Below are positions 27,169-37,162 of a DNA stretch of 64,000 nucleotides, piece by piece. The stretch spans positions 8,388,501-8,452,500 of the forward strand of contig NZ_CP088285.1 in NCBI RefSeq assembly GCF_011516645.4, in the 5' to 3' direction. Numbering within the stretch: position 1 is the stretch's first letter; every line of letters begins with the position of its first letter. The stretch comes from Bradyrhizobium septentrionale. GTDB taxonomy: Bacteria > Pseudomonadota > Alphaproteobacteria > Rhizobiales > Xanthobacteraceae. The translations under genes and the position numbers were made by a program. Below the pieces are notes generated by a model, which saw only the letters and a list, made by a program, of their open reading frames with translations, was not told where the DNA came from and made no database searches.

Positions 27169-27291
27169 AGCGCGGCTCGCCGGCCTCATTTCGATCGCGG
27201 CCGGCGTCTGTCATTTCGGGGGTTGCAAAGGTCAGGCTAATCCAGCATCCGGTAAGCCCGCCGATGCTGGAACCGAAAGCAACTTCACGAC

Positions 27292-28713
27292 ATGTCGTCC
27301 GCGATCCTTGAGCATCCCGACGGGCTGCCGCAGCCGCAGCGCAATTGGGCCATTCTCACGATCGCGCTCGGCCTCGTGATGGCCGTCGTCGACGGCTCGA
27401 TCGCCAACGTGGCGCTGCCGACCATCGCCCGGGATCTCGACGCCAGCCCCGCATTCTCGATCTGGATCGTCAACGGCTACCAGTTGGCGATCACGATCTC
27501 GCTGCTGCCGCTGGCCTCGCTCGGCGAGATCATCGGCTATCGCCGGGTCTATCTGGCAGGACTGTTGTTGTTCGCACTGGCGTCGCTGTTCTGCGCGCTG
27601 TCGCACACGCTGCCGCTGCTGACGGTCGCCCGCATCCTGCAGGGATTTGGCGCCGCCGGAATCCTCAGCGTCAACACCGCGCTGGTCCGCTTCATCTATC
27701 CGCATTCGCTGCTCGGCCGCGGCATCGGCGTCAACGCGCTCGTCGTCGCCATCTCGGCCGCGGTCGGTCCGACCATCGCCTCGTTCATCCTGGCGGTCGG
27801 GACTTGGCCGTATCTGTTCGCCATCAACGTCCCGCTCGGCGTTATCACGCTGGCACTGGGCTGGCGCTATCTGCCGCATACCCTTCCCGCCGTGCACGCC
27901 TTCGACTGGCAAAGCGCTGCGATGAGCGCCATCGCGTTCGGATTTGGCATCTCAGCGATCGACAGCGCCGGCCATGGCGAGGCGCTGTATCTCTGCGCCC
28001 TGGAGTTCGCCATAGCTGCGGTCGCCTCGCATTTGCTGTACCGGCGGCAGCAGCATCTGCCCTCGCCGCTGCTGCCGGTCGACTTGCTGCGGATCCCGAT
28101 CTTCGCGCTGTCGATCGGCACCTCGATCGCCTCGTTCTGCGGCCAGATGCTGGCCTTTGTCGCGATGCCTTTCTATCTCGAGAACCATTTCGGATATTCC
28201 GCGGTGCAGATCGGCCTCCTGATCACGCCCTGGCCGATCGCGGTCGCCTTCGCCGCGCCGCTCGCCGGCTGGCTGGTCGAGCGCTATCCGGCCGGCCTGC
28301 TCGGCGGCATCGGCTTGCTGCTGTTCGCATTGGGATTGGGCACGCTGGCATTCATGCCGGCCAACGCGGCACCGATCGACGTGATCTGGCGCATGGCGCT
28401 TGCGGGTGTCGGCTTCGGCCTGTTCCAGACCCCGAACAACCGCACCATGATCGCCGCCGCGCCACGCGAGCGCTCGGGCGGCGCCAGCGGCATGCTCGGC
28501 ACCGCACGCCTGCTCGGACAGACCATCGGCGCCGCGCTGGTGGCGCTGCTGCTGGCGCGCTTTCCGGCCGACGGCACACGGATCTCGCTGATGGTCGGCG
28601 TCGGCTTTGCGCTGGTCGGCGCCCTGCTCAGCACGCTACGGCTGTCATCCGTCGGCAGCCGCGGTGCCGATCAGGTGCGGGTCCATGAGGGCCAGCGTTT
28701 GAAGGGCGAGTGA
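27292..28713 (+). CDS. MFS multidrug exporter, DHA2 (EmrB/QacA) type
   Basis: 473 residues with 14 membrane helices predicted from hydrophobic runs. The DHA2 motif C region (PTIASFILAVGTWPYLFAIN) and the N-terminal DGSIANVALPTIARDL are present. The family exports drugs or dyes using the proton gradient. No regulator or EmrA-type adaptor is adjacent. The ATG has no strong ribosome site. The transcript ends at the hairpin 28763-28790. Confidence 0.9.
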   Translation: MSSAILEHPDGLPQPQRNWAILTIALGLVMAVVDGSIANVALPTIARDLDASPAFSIWIVNGYQLAITISLLPLASLGEIIGYRRVYLAGLLLFALASLFCALSHTLPLLTVARILQGFGAAGILSVNTALVRFIYPHSLLGRGIGVNALVVAISAAVGPTIASFILAVGTWPYLFAINVPLGVITLALGWRYLPHTLPAVHAFDWQSAAMSAIAFGFGISAIDSAGHGEALYLCALEFAIAAVASHLLYRRQQHLPSPLLPVDLLRIPIFALSIGTSIASFCGQMLAFVAMPFYLENHFGYSAVQIGLLITPWPIAVAFAAPLAGWLVERYPAGLLGGIGLLLFALGLGTLAFMPANAAPIDVIWRMALAGVGFGLFQTPNNRTMIAAAPRERSGGASGMLGTARLLGQTIGAALVALLLARFPADGTRISLMVGVGFALVGALLSTLRLSSVGSRGADQVRVHEGQRLKGE

Positions 28714-28762
28714 TGCGGCACACGATACGTTGATCGCGTCATGCGCCAATCGTCGCCAAACA

Positions 28763-28790
28763 AAAAGGCCGGCTATTCAGCCGGCCTTTT
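28763..28790. terminator. Bidirectional terminator between DHA2 exporter and clpA
   Basis: AAAAGGCCGGCT (28763-28774), loop ATTC, AGCCGGCCTTTT (28779-28790). The stem is perfect and the A/T runs at both sides let it serve both converging genes. Confidence 0.88.
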
Positions 28791-28813
28791 CATTGGATTG
28801 CTCGGCTCGCGCC

Positions 28814-31222
28814 TCAGGCCTTGACCATCGGCCCCTTCGAGGCCGGCCCCTTGGTGCCGCCTCCGCCGCCGTTGTTGGGACCGCCCTTCGGCGGCTTGCG
28901 CTTGCGCGGCGGCAGCTTCTCCGGCTTCGGCGTGACCGGGCCCTCGACATATTCGAAGCCGATCTTGTCCTTGTCGGTCGCCTCGTCCTTGACCAGGATG
29001 ACGCGGACGTGTCCGCCGCCCTTGAGCTGGCCGAACAGCACCTCATCCGCGAGCGGCTTCTTGATGTGCTCCTGGATGATGCGCGCCATCGGACGCGCGC
29101 CCATCTGCTCGTCATAGCCGTGCTCGATCAACCAGGCCTTGGCGGGCTCGGACAGCTCGATCGTGACGTCGCGGTCGGCGAGTTGCGCCTCGAGCTGCAA
29201 CACGAACTTCTCGACCACCATGCCGATCACGTCGGCATTGAGGTGCGCGAAGGAGACGATCGCATCCAGCCGGTTGCGGAACTCCGGCGCGAACTGGCGG
29301 TTGATCGCCTCATGATCGTCGCCTTCCCGCTTCGAGCGGGTGAAGCCGAAGGCCTGCCGTGCGAGGTCGGCCGCGCCCGCATTCGTGGTCATGATCAGGA
29401 TCACGTTGCGGAAGTTGACCTGCTTGCCATTGTGGTCGGTGAGCCGGCCATGATCCATGATCTGCAGCAGCACATTGTACAGATCCGGATGCGCCTTCTC
29501 GATTTCGTCGAGCAGCACCACGCAATGCGGATGCTGGTCCACGCCATCGGTGAGCAGGCCGCCCTGGTCGAAGCCAACATAGCCGGGAGGCGCGCCGATC
29601 AGGCGCGACACGGTATGCCGCTCCATGTATTCGGACATGTCGAAGCGCAACAGTTCGACGCCAAGCGAGGCTGCCAGCTGCTTTGCGACCTCGGTCTTGC
29701 CGACGCCGGTGGGGCCCGAGAACAGATACGAGCCGATCGGCTTTTCCGGCTCGCGCAGGCCGGCCCGCGACAGCTTGATCGACGCAGCCAGCGCCTCGAT
29801 CGCCTTGTCCTGACCGAACACCGTGCGCTTCAGCGTCTGCTCGAGATGCTTCAGCACCTCGGCATCGTCCTTCGACACGCTCTTCGGCGGGATCCGCGCC
29901 ATGGTCGCGATCGTGGTCTCGATCTCCTTGATGCCGATCGTCTTCTTGCGCTTGCTCTCGGCGACCAGCATCTGCGCCGCACCTGACTCGTCGATCACGT
30001 CGATCGCCTTGTCGGGCAGCTTGCGGTCGTGGATGTAGCGCGAGGACAGCTGGACGGCCGCCTCGATCGCCTCATTGGTGTATTTCAGCCGATGGTAATC
30101 CTCGAAATAGGGTTTCAGGCCCTTGAGGATCGCGATCGCGTCTTCCACCGTCGGCTCGTTGACGTCGATCTTCTGGAAGCGCCGCACCAGCGCGCGGTCC
30201 TTCTCGAAGTGCTGACGGTATTCCTTGTAGGTGGTCGAGCCCATGCAGCGGATCGTGCCCGAGGCCAGCGCCGGCTTGAGCAGATTGGACGCGTCCATCG
30301 CGCCGCCGGAGGTGGCGCCGGCGCCGATCACGGTGTGGATCTCGTCGATGAACAGGATGGCGTTCGGGTGCGCCTCCAGCTCCTTCAGGACCTGCTTGAG
30401 CCGCTCCTCGAAATCGCCGCGGTAGCGGGTGCCCGCCAGCAGCGTGCCCATGTCGAGCGAGAACACGGTCGCGGCCGCCAGCACTTCCGGCACATCGCTG
30501 TCGACGATGCGCTTGGCGAGGCCTTCGGCGATCGCGGTCTTGCCGACGCCGGCTTCGCCGACGAACAGCGGGTTGTTCTTCTGGCGGCGGCACAGCACCT
30601 GGATCGCACGGTTGATTTCGGCATTGCGGCCGATCACCGGATCGATCTTGCCGTCGCGCGCCTTCTTGTTGAGGTTGACGCAATAGGTATCGAGCGCCTC
30701 GCCCTTCTTCTTGGCGTCCTCGTTGCCCTTGGTCTCGGTTTCCTCGTCGACGCCGCGCACCGGCCGCGCCTCGGAGACGCCGGGCCGCTTGGCGATGCCG
30801 TGGCTGATGTAGTTGACGGCGTCGTAGCGCGTCATGTCCTGCTCCTGCAGGAAATACGCAGCGTGGCTCTCGCGCTCGGCGAAGATCGCGATCAGGACAT
30901 TGGCGCCGGTCACTTCCTCGCGACCGGACGACTGGACGTGAATCACCGCGCGCTGGATCACGCGCTGGAACCCGGCCGTCGGCTTCGCATCGTCGGCGCC
31001 GTCGGTCACCAGGTTCTCGAATTCGGTCTCGAGATAATTGACGAGGCTGGTCCTGAGCTTGTCGAGATCGACGCTGCAGGCCCGCATCACCGCCGCCGCA
31101 TCCGAGTCATCGATCAGCGACAGCAGCAGATGTTCGAGCGTCGCGTATTGATGGTGACGCTCGTTCGCGATCGCCAATGCACGATGCAAGGATTGTTCAA
31201 GGCTTTGAGAAAAAGTAGGCAT
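28814..31222 (-). CDS. clpA: ATP-dependent Clp protease ATP-binding subunit ClpA
   Basis: 802 residues. N domain (1-145), two AAA+ modules with Walker A GEAGVGKT (about 222-229) and GPTGVGKT (about 505), and Walker B-type [12 protein letters not shown] and [15 protein letters not shown]. ClpA unfolds substrates for ClpP, and ClpS is its N-end-rule adaptor. ClpA lacks the long M domain of ClpB, which is absent here. A Gly/Lys/Pro-rich tail ([17 protein letters not shown]) extends the C-terminus. clpS lies 258 bp upstream on the same strand. Confidence 0.97.
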   Translation of the reverse strand: MPTFSQSLEQSLHRALAIANERHHQYATLEHLLLSLIDDSDAAAVMRACSVDLDKLRTSLVNYLETEFENLVTDGADDAKPTAGFQRVIQRAVIHVQSSGREEVTGANVLIAIFAERESHAAYFLQEQDMTRYDAVNYISHGIAKRPGVSEARPVRGVDEETETKGNEDAKKKGEALDTYCVNLNKKARDGKIDPVIGRNAEINRAIQVLCRRQKNNPLFVGEAGVGKTAIAEGLAKRIVDSDVPEVLAAATVFSLDMGTLLAGTRYRGDFEERLKQVLKELEAHPNAILFIDEIHTVIGAGATSGGAMDASNLLKPALASGTIRCMGSTTYKEYRQHFEKDRALVRRFQKIDVNEPTVEDAIAILKGLKPYFEDYHRLKYTNEAIEAAVQLSSRYIHDRKLPDKAIDVIDESGAAQMLVAESKRKKTIGIKEIETTIATMARIPPKSVSKDDAEVLKHLEQTLKRTVFGQDKAIEALAASIKLSRAGLREPEKPIGSYLFSGPTGVGKTEVAKQLAASLGVELLRFDMSEYMERHTVSRLIGAPPGYVGFDQGGLLTDGVDQHPHCVVLLDEIEKAHPDLYNVLLQIMDHGRLTDHNGKQVNFRNVILIMTTNAGAADLARQAFGFTRSKREGDDHEAINRQFAPEFRNRLDAIVSFAHLNADVIGMVVEKFVLQLEAQLADRDVTIELSEPAKAWLIEHGYDEQMGARPMARIIQEHIKKPLADEVLFGQLKGGGHVRVILVKDEATDKDKIGFEYVEGPVTPKPEKLPPRKRKPPKGGPNNGGGGGTKGPASKGPMVKA

Positions 31223-31480
31223 TCGCGTCCTCTATGGCCCCCGGCCATCATGATCGCCATTACCGGGTCAGGCAATAACAACCTTCGTGATCGCCGTTGA
31301 TATAGTTACGACGGATCGTGGCGAAAGACCGGCCCCAACACGATGGTTTTCCTCTAAATTGCAGGCACCGGAACGTCGCATGCGGTCCACGCCCGTGATC
31401 ATACGGGACGCGCGGTTGCGTCATAAAACGCGATGCAAGACCCGTTCCGCGGCCCGCGGCGGGTCAATCGTTCCAGCGAA

Positions 31481-31813
31481 CTACTTCTTTTCCATCACAC
31501 ATTGCAGTGGATGCTGATGCTTGCGCGCGAAGTCCATGACCTGCGTCACCTTGGTCTCGGCGATCTCATAGGTAAACACGCCGCACTCACCGATCCCGTG
31601 ATGGTGAACATGCAGCATGATCTTGGTCGCCGCCTCGGCGTCCTTGTTGAAGAATCGTTCCAGCACGTGAACGACGAACTCCATCGGAGTGTAGTCGTCG
31701 TTCAGGATCAGGACACGATACAGGTTCGGGCGCTTGGTCTTCGGCTTGACCTTGGTGATGACCGAGGTCGACGGGCCGGTGCCCGCGCCGTTGCGGTTGT
31801 CGTCATTGCTCAT
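31481..31813 (-). CDS. clpS: ATP-dependent Clp protease adaptor ClpS
   Basis: 110 residues. Core [26 protein letters not shown] and [22 protein letters not shown] match ClpS, which delivers N-degron proteins to ClpA. Start [11 protein letters not shown] is chosen because the family starts there, although no strong ribosome site is seen; an in-frame start at 31894 would add 27 residues. It is next to clpA on the same strand. Confidence 0.93.
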   Translation of the reverse strand: MSNDDNRNGAGTGPSTSVITKVKPKTKRPNLYRVLILNDDYTPMEFVVHVLERFFNKDAEAATKIMLHVHHHGIGECGVFTYEIAETKVTQVMDFARKHQHPLQCVMEKK

Positions 31814-31894
31814 TGTCGGCGCCGGCGCGGCCGGTACCACCGGCATGGACGAAACCGGCTCGGAGATCAGGGCTGTAGACGTAAGTCGCAACAT

Positions 31895-32311
31895 GGCTCA
31901 GGCGTTCGAATTCCCCAGGGGAAACCGGTTGGCGATTGGAAGGTGGTCGCGATGGCCGCAAGACTGATCGCGGAACCCCCAGCAATGCTTTCCAGATTGC
32001 CGCTCCCGGTTCGATCCGGCGGCCGGATCGACTTCCCGAATATGGGCCTCGCGACGCCCTGCCGCAAGCGCAGAACCCCGGCGACCCACCGGTCCGATTC
32101 CCGGCGCGGCAACCCTTGGAAGGTTAATCATTTCTGCCCGATTTGACAAAGGATCAGGGCGTCCAATTTAGACGCCATTGAGGATAGCGAGCGCTTTTGC
32201 CCCGATTTAGAGCCTTCCGCAGGGCCGGCTGCGGGTTTCCCCAGCCCGATTCACCATCTGTTTAGCCGCGCACGTAGAGATGGCCCAGCAATCCATTTTG
32301 ACGAGAGCGCC
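31895..32311. other. Gene-free stretch between clpS and the TadG-like gene
   Basis: About 420 bp between divergent genes. I see no frame with a ribosome site and no hairpin-plus-U-run. Promoters for both genes should lie here, but none stands out. A GTTCGAATT near 31907 looks like part of a tRNA T-arm, yet no cloverleaf can be built around it. Confidence 0.5.
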
Positions 32312-34198
32312 ATGCTTGGTTCAGCCATTTCCAATCGCTTCCGCTCGGCTGCCGGCCGGTTTTCCAGGGCAACCGACGGCAATGTCGCGGTGATCTTCAC
32401 CCTCGCAATCCTGCCGCTGTTCGCCTTCGTGGGTGCCGCGATCGACTACACCCGCGCCAACAACGCCCGCTCCTCGATGCAGGCGGCGCTCGATTCCACC
32501 GCACTGATGCTGTCCAAGGATCTGACCATGGGCAGCATCACGGCCGCCCAGATCCCGAGCAAGGCCACGACTTATTTCACTGGCCTTTATACCAACAAGG
32601 ACGGCCAGGGCATTGCCGTCTCGGCCACCTATACCACCCCGACCGCCAGCACGGCGGCGACCATCCTGCTGAGCGGATCCGGCTTCATCAAGTCTGACTT
32701 CATGCAGCTTGCCGGCTTCCCGACCATGAATTTCAGCAGCTCGACGACCACCACCTGGGGCAACGTCAAGATGCGCGTCGCGCTCGCCCTCGACAACACC
32801 GGATCGATGGCCCAGGACGGCAAGATTACCGCGCTGCGCAACGCGGTGGCCGCAACCGGCGGACTGATCGACCAGCTCAGCGCGCTGAGCAAGAGCAACG
32901 GCGACGTCTACATCTCCGTCATTCCGTTCGCCAAGGTCGTCAATGTCGGCACCGGCAATTCCGGCCAGAGCTGGATCGACTGGACCGACTGGCTCAATCC
33001 GCCGACCACGCAGCCCGCCAACGGCACCATGCAGGCAAGTCTGCCGATGAACTGGCATGCGGTCGGACCGGGTGCGCGCTGCCCCTGGACCACCAGCAGC
33101 GGCGGCTTCAGCTGCGTGAGGAATCCGACCAGCACGTCGACCACGAACTACATCCCCTCGAGCGGGACCTATTCCGGCTACATCTGCCCGAGCGTCGATG
33201 CCAACTCGCACACGCGCTACAATGGCTGCTGGGTGAGCACACAGGTCGGCACCACCGCGCAGGTATTCTGCACCGGGTCGTCGTTATGCGCCTGCCCGAC
33301 GGACTCCACCGGCAACGCCGTCTCCGGCTGCAGTTGCGCGACCAGCGGCGGCGTCAAGTCGTGCACCGGCTATATCTATACCCACAACTGGACGCAGCCG
33401 GGCCCCAACGACACGACCGACAATCCGGGCCAGCCCCGCGTCAGCGCTGTTGTCGGATGGACCAACAACAAATGGACCGCAACCACTCAGACACCCACCG
33501 TGCAGAACGACTGGCGGCAGGCGTCCACCAATCCGATCGGCAACTGGACGGGCTGCGTCACCGACCGTACCCAGCCGAACGATGCGACCGGCGTGCTGCC
33601 GGCGTCGTCCGACGTCACCACGCTGTTCCCGGCCAACGAGTACTATGAGAACAGCACGTACTACTGCAACACCAGCGTTTCGACGCCGCTCGAGCCGATC
33701 ATCCCGCTGAGCTATAACTGGACCACGCTCAAGAATGCGGTCAACGCGATGCAGCCGACCGGCGGCACCAACCAGGCGGTCGGACTGGCCTGGGCCTGGC
33801 AGTCCCTGCTGGTGGGCGGTCCGTTGAACGCACCGGCGGAAGACTCCAACACAACCTATAACCGGGTCATCATTCTCTTGTCCGACGGTCTGAACACCGA
33901 GGACCGCTGGCCCGACTACGGCGACGGCAGCTCGCAGGCATCAGGCAATCCGATCGACGCAAGGCAGGCGCTGATGTGCCAGAATCTGAAGGCCGCGACG
34001 GATAGCGGCGGCCGGCCGATGTACACCATCTACACAATCCAGGTGAACACCGGCACGCCCGCCGATCCGACCTCGACCGTCTTGCAGAACTGTGCGAGCA
34101 GCGCCGACAAATTCTACATGCTGACCAGCTCCACCCAGATCGTCACGGCGTTCAACTCGATCGGAACGGCGCTGAGCAAGCTGCGGCTGGCGAAGTAA
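32312..34198 (+). CDS. TadE/TadG-like protein with von Willebrand A domain
   Basis: 628 residues. An N-terminal TadE-type membrane segment (about 22-46, DGNVAVIFTLAILPLFAFVG) is followed by a vWA-like domain with a MIDAS D161-N-T-G-S-M (LALDNTGSM) and VIILLSDGLNTEDR near residue 520. Between them is a long Ser/Thr/Asn/Cys-rich insert (about 225-440). TadG proteins are pseudopilin-like parts of Flp/Tad pili. No other tad or cpa gene is in the window, so its role may differ from pilus assembly. A terminator follows. Confidence 0.88.
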   Translation: MLGSAISNRFRSAAGRFSRATDGNVAVIFTLAILPLFAFVGAAIDYTRANNARSSMQAALDSTALMLSKDLTMGSITAAQIPSKATTYFTGLYTNKDGQGIAVSATYTTPTASTAATILLSGSGFIKSDFMQLAGFPTMNFSSSTTTTWGNVKMRVALALDNTGSMAQDGKITALRNAVAATGGLIDQLSALSKSNGDVYISVIPFAKVVNVGTGNSGQSWIDWTDWLNPPTTQPANGTMQASLPMNWHAVGPGARCPWTTSSGGFSCVRNPTSTSTTNYIPSSGTYSGYICPSVDANSHTRYNGCWVSTQVGTTAQVFCTGSSLCACPTDSTGNAVSGCSCATSGGVKSCTGYIYTHNWTQPGPNDTTDNPGQPRVSAVVGWTNNKWTATTQTPTVQNDWRQASTNPIGNWTGCVTDRTQPNDATGVLPASSDVTTLFPANEYYENSTYYCNTSVSTPLEPIIPLSYNWTTLKNAVNAMQPTGGTNQAVGLAWAWQSLLVGGPLNAPAEDSNTTYNRVIILLSDGLNTEDRWPDYGDGSSQASGNPIDARQALMCQNLKAATDSGGRPMYTIYTIQVNTGTPADPTSTVLQNCASSADKFYMLTSSTQIVTAFNSIGTALSKLRLAK

Positions 34199-34221
34199 CC
34201 GCCCGCTTCAGGCACAACAAA

Positions 34222-34250
34222 AAAAGCCCGGCCGCAACGGCCGGGCTTTT
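34222..34250. terminator. Terminator between TadG-like and phasin genes
   Basis: AAAAGCCCGGCC (34222-34233), loop GCAAC, GGCCGGGCTTTT (34239-34250). The structure serves the converging transcripts on both strands. Confidence 0.88.
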
Positions 34251-34272
34251 CGTTTGTCTCGATCAGCGAGGC

Positions 34273-34611
34273 TTACTGAGCAGCCGGCGTGAACTTGGAG
34301 ACCAGGCCCTCATAGGGCTTGAAGGTCTGCTTGGCGCAGTCGCTGTACAGGCCGGCGATCTTCTGCGATTCCGCGACGAAGGTCTCGTAGGACGAGCGCA
34401 GGTACTCGGTCTGCGCCTCGAGCGCCTTGTCCAGCGACTTCACGCCCGACAGCTTCTCGACGAACGATTTGGTGTCCTCAAAGGACTTCTTGGCATAGTC
34501 GCCATAGGCGGTAGCAATGGCCTGGACGCCGCTCTGCAGGTTGTTCGCGGAGGCGGTAACCGACTCCATATGCTCTTTGCCGTAGCTCTGAATGTCTTCG
34601 ATCTTGACCAT
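34273..34611 (-). CDS. Phasin family protein
   Basis: 112 residues, all helical, with the phasin core SYGKEHMESVTASANNLQSG, GDYAKKSFEDTKSFVEKLSG and QTEYLRSSYETFVAESQKIA. Phasins coat polyhydroxybutyrate granules. The start at 34611 follows AAAGGAC; a longer in-frame form overruns the promoter. The upstream palindrome and a good sigma-70 promoter suggest PhaR-type control. Confidence 0.9.
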   Translation of the reverse strand: MVKIEDIQSYGKEHMESVTASANNLQSGVQAIATAYGDYAKKSFEDTKSFVEKLSGVKSLDKALEAQTEYLRSSYETFVAESQKIAGLYSDCAKQTFKPYEGLVSKFTPAAQ

Positions 34612-34686
34612 GGATAGAATGTCCTTTTCCCAGACTTGAACGCGCAAATTCCCATGCCGGGAAGCTCCCGGCCCCCTGACTTGATC

Positions 34687-34736
34687 AGAATACCGCATCG
34701 CACAATAAAGTCAACAAATATTGTGCAACGCACAAT
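34687..34736 (-). promoter_or_regulatory. Phasin promoter with palindromic operator
   Basis: On the minus strand: -35 TTGACT (34709-34714), 16-bp spacer, -10 TATTCT (34687-34692). In the spacer is TTGTGCGATGC, and just upstream ATTGTGC-GTT-GCACAAT (34720-34736), a perfect 7+7 inverted repeat. PhaR-type regulators bind TGC-rich palindromes in front of phasin genes in other proteobacteria; assignment to PhaR here is inference. Confidence 0.68.
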
Positions 34737-35034
34737 CACACAGCCCGAATCTTCGGCATTTGCGCTAAACCCCGGGCGACTGCGCAACGGTTGCTTAATC
34801 TTTTGGAAACTCGGTCCGCCTAACCTGATTCCCGGGCTCTTGTTCGCCTTCCAACAGACGGCCCCGAAAGCTGTTTGTGAACAATACCTTAGCTAGAAGA
34901 GCGACCTGAGCGGCCACCGCGGCGAATGGGTTCTGCCCGAAGTGGTTGGTTGCGCAGGCAAGGATCGATGGCCGCCGGGCACAATTTCGCCTCACGAGCC
35001 AGTGATCTAGATAGAAATTGGGACGGGGAAGTAG

Positions 35035-36822
35035 ATGCTTCGAACAACCTTGGCCTCCTCGCGGGCGCTGCGAGTTGGCGTTCTTGGGCTCGTTACCGTC
35101 ACGACGGCGATCCTGATCACCAGTGATAGCGCGGAGGCGCGCCGGCACCGGCGCCACTACGCCCGCCACCACAACAGCGAGCCTGCGCGCGAAAGCTACA
35201 GCCCGCAATTCGCGACGATCATTGTCGACGGCAACACCGGCTCGGTGCTGACATCAAACAGTCCCGACGGCCTGCGCCACCCCGCCTCGCTCACCAAGAT
35301 CATGACGCTCTATCTGCTGTTCGAGCGCCTCGATTCCGGAAAGATGAAGCTCGACACCGAGATGCCGGTGTCGGAGCACGCCTCCGAACAGGACCCGACC
35401 AAGCTCGGCCTGCGGCCCGGCCAGACCATCAAGGTCGAAGACGCCATCAAGGGCCTGGTCACCCGTTCCGCCAATGACGCCGCGGTCGTGATCGCCGAGG
35501 CGATCGGCGGCAGCGAAGAAGACTTCGCCCGCATGATGACCCGCAAGGCGCGCGCGCTCGGCATGAGCCGGACCACTTATCGCAACGCCTCGGGCCTGCC
35601 GAACGACGAGCAGAACACCACCGCGCGCGATCAGTCGACGCTCGGCCGCGCCATCCAGGACCGCTTCCCGCGCTACTATCGCTACTTCTCGACGACGGCT
35701 TTCAATTTCCGCGGCCACACCATCACCGGTCACAATCGTCTGCTCGGCAGCGTTGAGGGCGTCGACGGCATCAAGACCGGCTACACCCGCGCCTCCGGCT
35801 TCAACCTCGTGACCTCGATCCACCGCGGCAATCGGTTCCTGGTCGGCGTGGTGCTCGGCGGCCGCAGCGGCGGTTCCCGCGACGCCATCATGCGCAACCT
35901 GCTGGCCGAGAACATCGGCAAGGGTGCGACCACCCGCACGGCCGCCGCGATCACCGAACGCAATCCGGCCGACGCCAATGTCGAGGTCGCCGATGCGGAC
36001 GATGCACGCGCGTCGGCGGAGACCGCGCCGGTCGCCGCGGCGGAGCCCGCCGCGCCTGCCCCGATGCCGGCGCCGCGCCCGGCCAAGCCCTCCCTGATGG
36101 CAGCGGCCGCTGCCGCCCTGCCGCCGCCCCCGGCCAAGCCGGAGCCGCAGGCCAAGCCCGAGCCGGCGCCGCTGACCTCAGGCGTGATCCAGACCCAGCC
36201 GATCGCCGCGATCCCGGGCTCGGCTGAACCGATGAAGCCGGTCAAGGTGAAGACCGTCCAGGTCAAGGCCGGCCAGATCAAGCTCGCCGCCGCCGGCCCG
36301 GCGCAGGCCGCGCCCCCGATCACCAGCACGATCCCGTCGCGCGGCGAGATACCCGAGACCTCCAATGCGATGATGGCGCGCGCCGCCGAGACCTCGAGGC
36401 CCGAGATGCCGCCGCAGCCGGCCAATTTCGGCACCGGCAACGGCATCCTCGGCGTGCTGCCGGCTTCGGCCGTGCGTACGCCCGCCCCGCCGGCGCCGCA
36501 GGCCGTGGCGTCGATCGAGCCCACCCGCAGCCTGCAGGCCGCGCCGCAGACCAGCGCCGCCAAGCCGAGCGCCGCACACACCGGCTGGATCATCCAGGTC
36601 GGTGCGCTGGAGACCGAAGGCGAGGCCAACAGGCGTATCGACCTCGCACGCAGCTCGGCCCGCGGCCTGCTCAGCAAGGCGGATCCGTTCACCGAGGTCG
36701 TCGCCAAGGACAATCGCAAGCTCTACCGGGCCCGCTTTGCCGGTCTCGAGCGTGACCAGGCCGAAGCCGCTTGCAAGACGCTGAAGCGCGCCGAGATTTC
36801 CTGCATCACCGTTCGCAACTGA
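35035..36822 (+). CDS. D-alanyl-D-alanine carboxypeptidase with C-terminal SPOR domain
   Basis: 595 residues, DacA/DacF type penicillin-binding protein 5/6-like. Signal peptide (to about 35), catalytic domain with SxxK (S85-L-T-K88), SxN (S145-A-N147) and KTG (K247-T-G249), then a Pro/Ala-rich linker (about 300-510) and a SPOR domain (about 515-594, GWIIQVGALETEGEANRR). It trims pentapeptides in the periplasm, and the SPOR domain binds denuded septal peptidoglycan, so it is probably septum-directed. Confidence 0.93.
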   Translation: MLRTTLASSRALRVGVLGLVTVTTAILITSDSAEARRHRRHYARHHNSEPARESYSPQFATIIVDGNTGSVLTSNSPDGLRHPASLTKIMTLYLLFERLDSGKMKLDTEMPVSEHASEQDPTKLGLRPGQTIKVEDAIKGLVTRSANDAAVVIAEAIGGSEEDFARMMTRKARALGMSRTTYRNASGLPNDEQNTTARDQSTLGRAIQDRFPRYYRYFSTTAFNFRGHTITGHNRLLGSVEGVDGIKTGYTRASGFNLVTSIHRGNRFLVGVVLGGRSGGSRDAIMRNLLAENIGKGATTRTAAAITERNPADANVEVADADDARASAETAPVAAAEPAAPAPMPAPRPAKPSLMAAAAAALPPPPAKPEPQAKPEPAPLTSGVIQTQPIAAIPGSAEPMKPVKVKTVQVKAGQIKLAAAGPAQAAPPITSTIPSRGEIPETSNAMMARAAETSRPEMPPQPANFGTGNGILGVLPASAVRTPAPPAPQAVASIEPTRSLQAAPQTSAAKPSAAHTGWIIQVGALETEGEANRRIDLARSSARGLLSKADPFTEVVAKDNRKLYRARFAGLERDQAEAACKTLKRAEISCITVRN

Positions 36823-36833
36823 TCGACGCCGGA

Positions 36834-36931
36834 GTTTCGGTGATTGAATCAGAACCGAAACTCTCGCTTCTTTGTTTTGACGCGTTTTCTTCACGCGAAC
36901 CGGTGTCCACTTCGCTCGAAAACGCTTCTGA
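36834..36931. repeat. Palindromic intergenic repeat, GAATCAGAACCGAAAC family
   Basis: GTTTCGGT (36834-36841) pairs with ACCGAAAC in the next 20 bp, followed by GACGCGTTTTCTTCACGCG and the typical AACCGGTGTCCACTTCGC text. A related copy lies at 52181-52276. Confidence 0.7.
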
Positions 36932-36946
36932 CTGCTGATCTCAAAG

Positions 36947-36973
36947 GGCCGGCGCCAACAGCGCCGGCCTTTT
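36947..36973 (+). terminator. Terminator behind the D,D-carboxypeptidase gene
   Basis: GGCCGGCGC (36947-36955), loop CAACA, GCGCCGGCC (36961-36969), then TTTT. It lies 125 bp beyond the stop. The rest of the 340-bp gap 36823-37162 contains the repeat and no gene that I can see. Confidence 0.82.
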
Positions 36974-37162
36974 GCTTTGCATGCCGCCGCAAGAAAAACC
37001 GGGCCGTCAGCGCGCGGCGCGATCATGAAACTTCTCGTCAAGCTTTTACGGTTAAGTTTTCCCGAAAGAACATCGGTCACGCCGGACAGCGGCGGGCCAG
37101 ACGGGGCATCGATCAGAGACGGAAGGCAGCTCTCGGCTGTGGCGTTGTTCGCGTAGCCGGAG

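Noticed and set aside
28730..31300. Long plus-strand frames opposite clpA
   Set aside because: Antisense to a complete ClpA; composition is that of a mirrored GC-rich coding frame.
31903..31925. GTTCGAATT-like T-arm text, possible tRNA
   Set aside because: No acceptor stem, D-arm or anticodon arm can be paired around it on either strand.
36020..36560. Low-complexity Pro/Ala stretch as a separate gene or repeat
   Set aside because: It is in frame with the carboxypeptidase and joins its catalytic and SPOR domains, so it is a linker.
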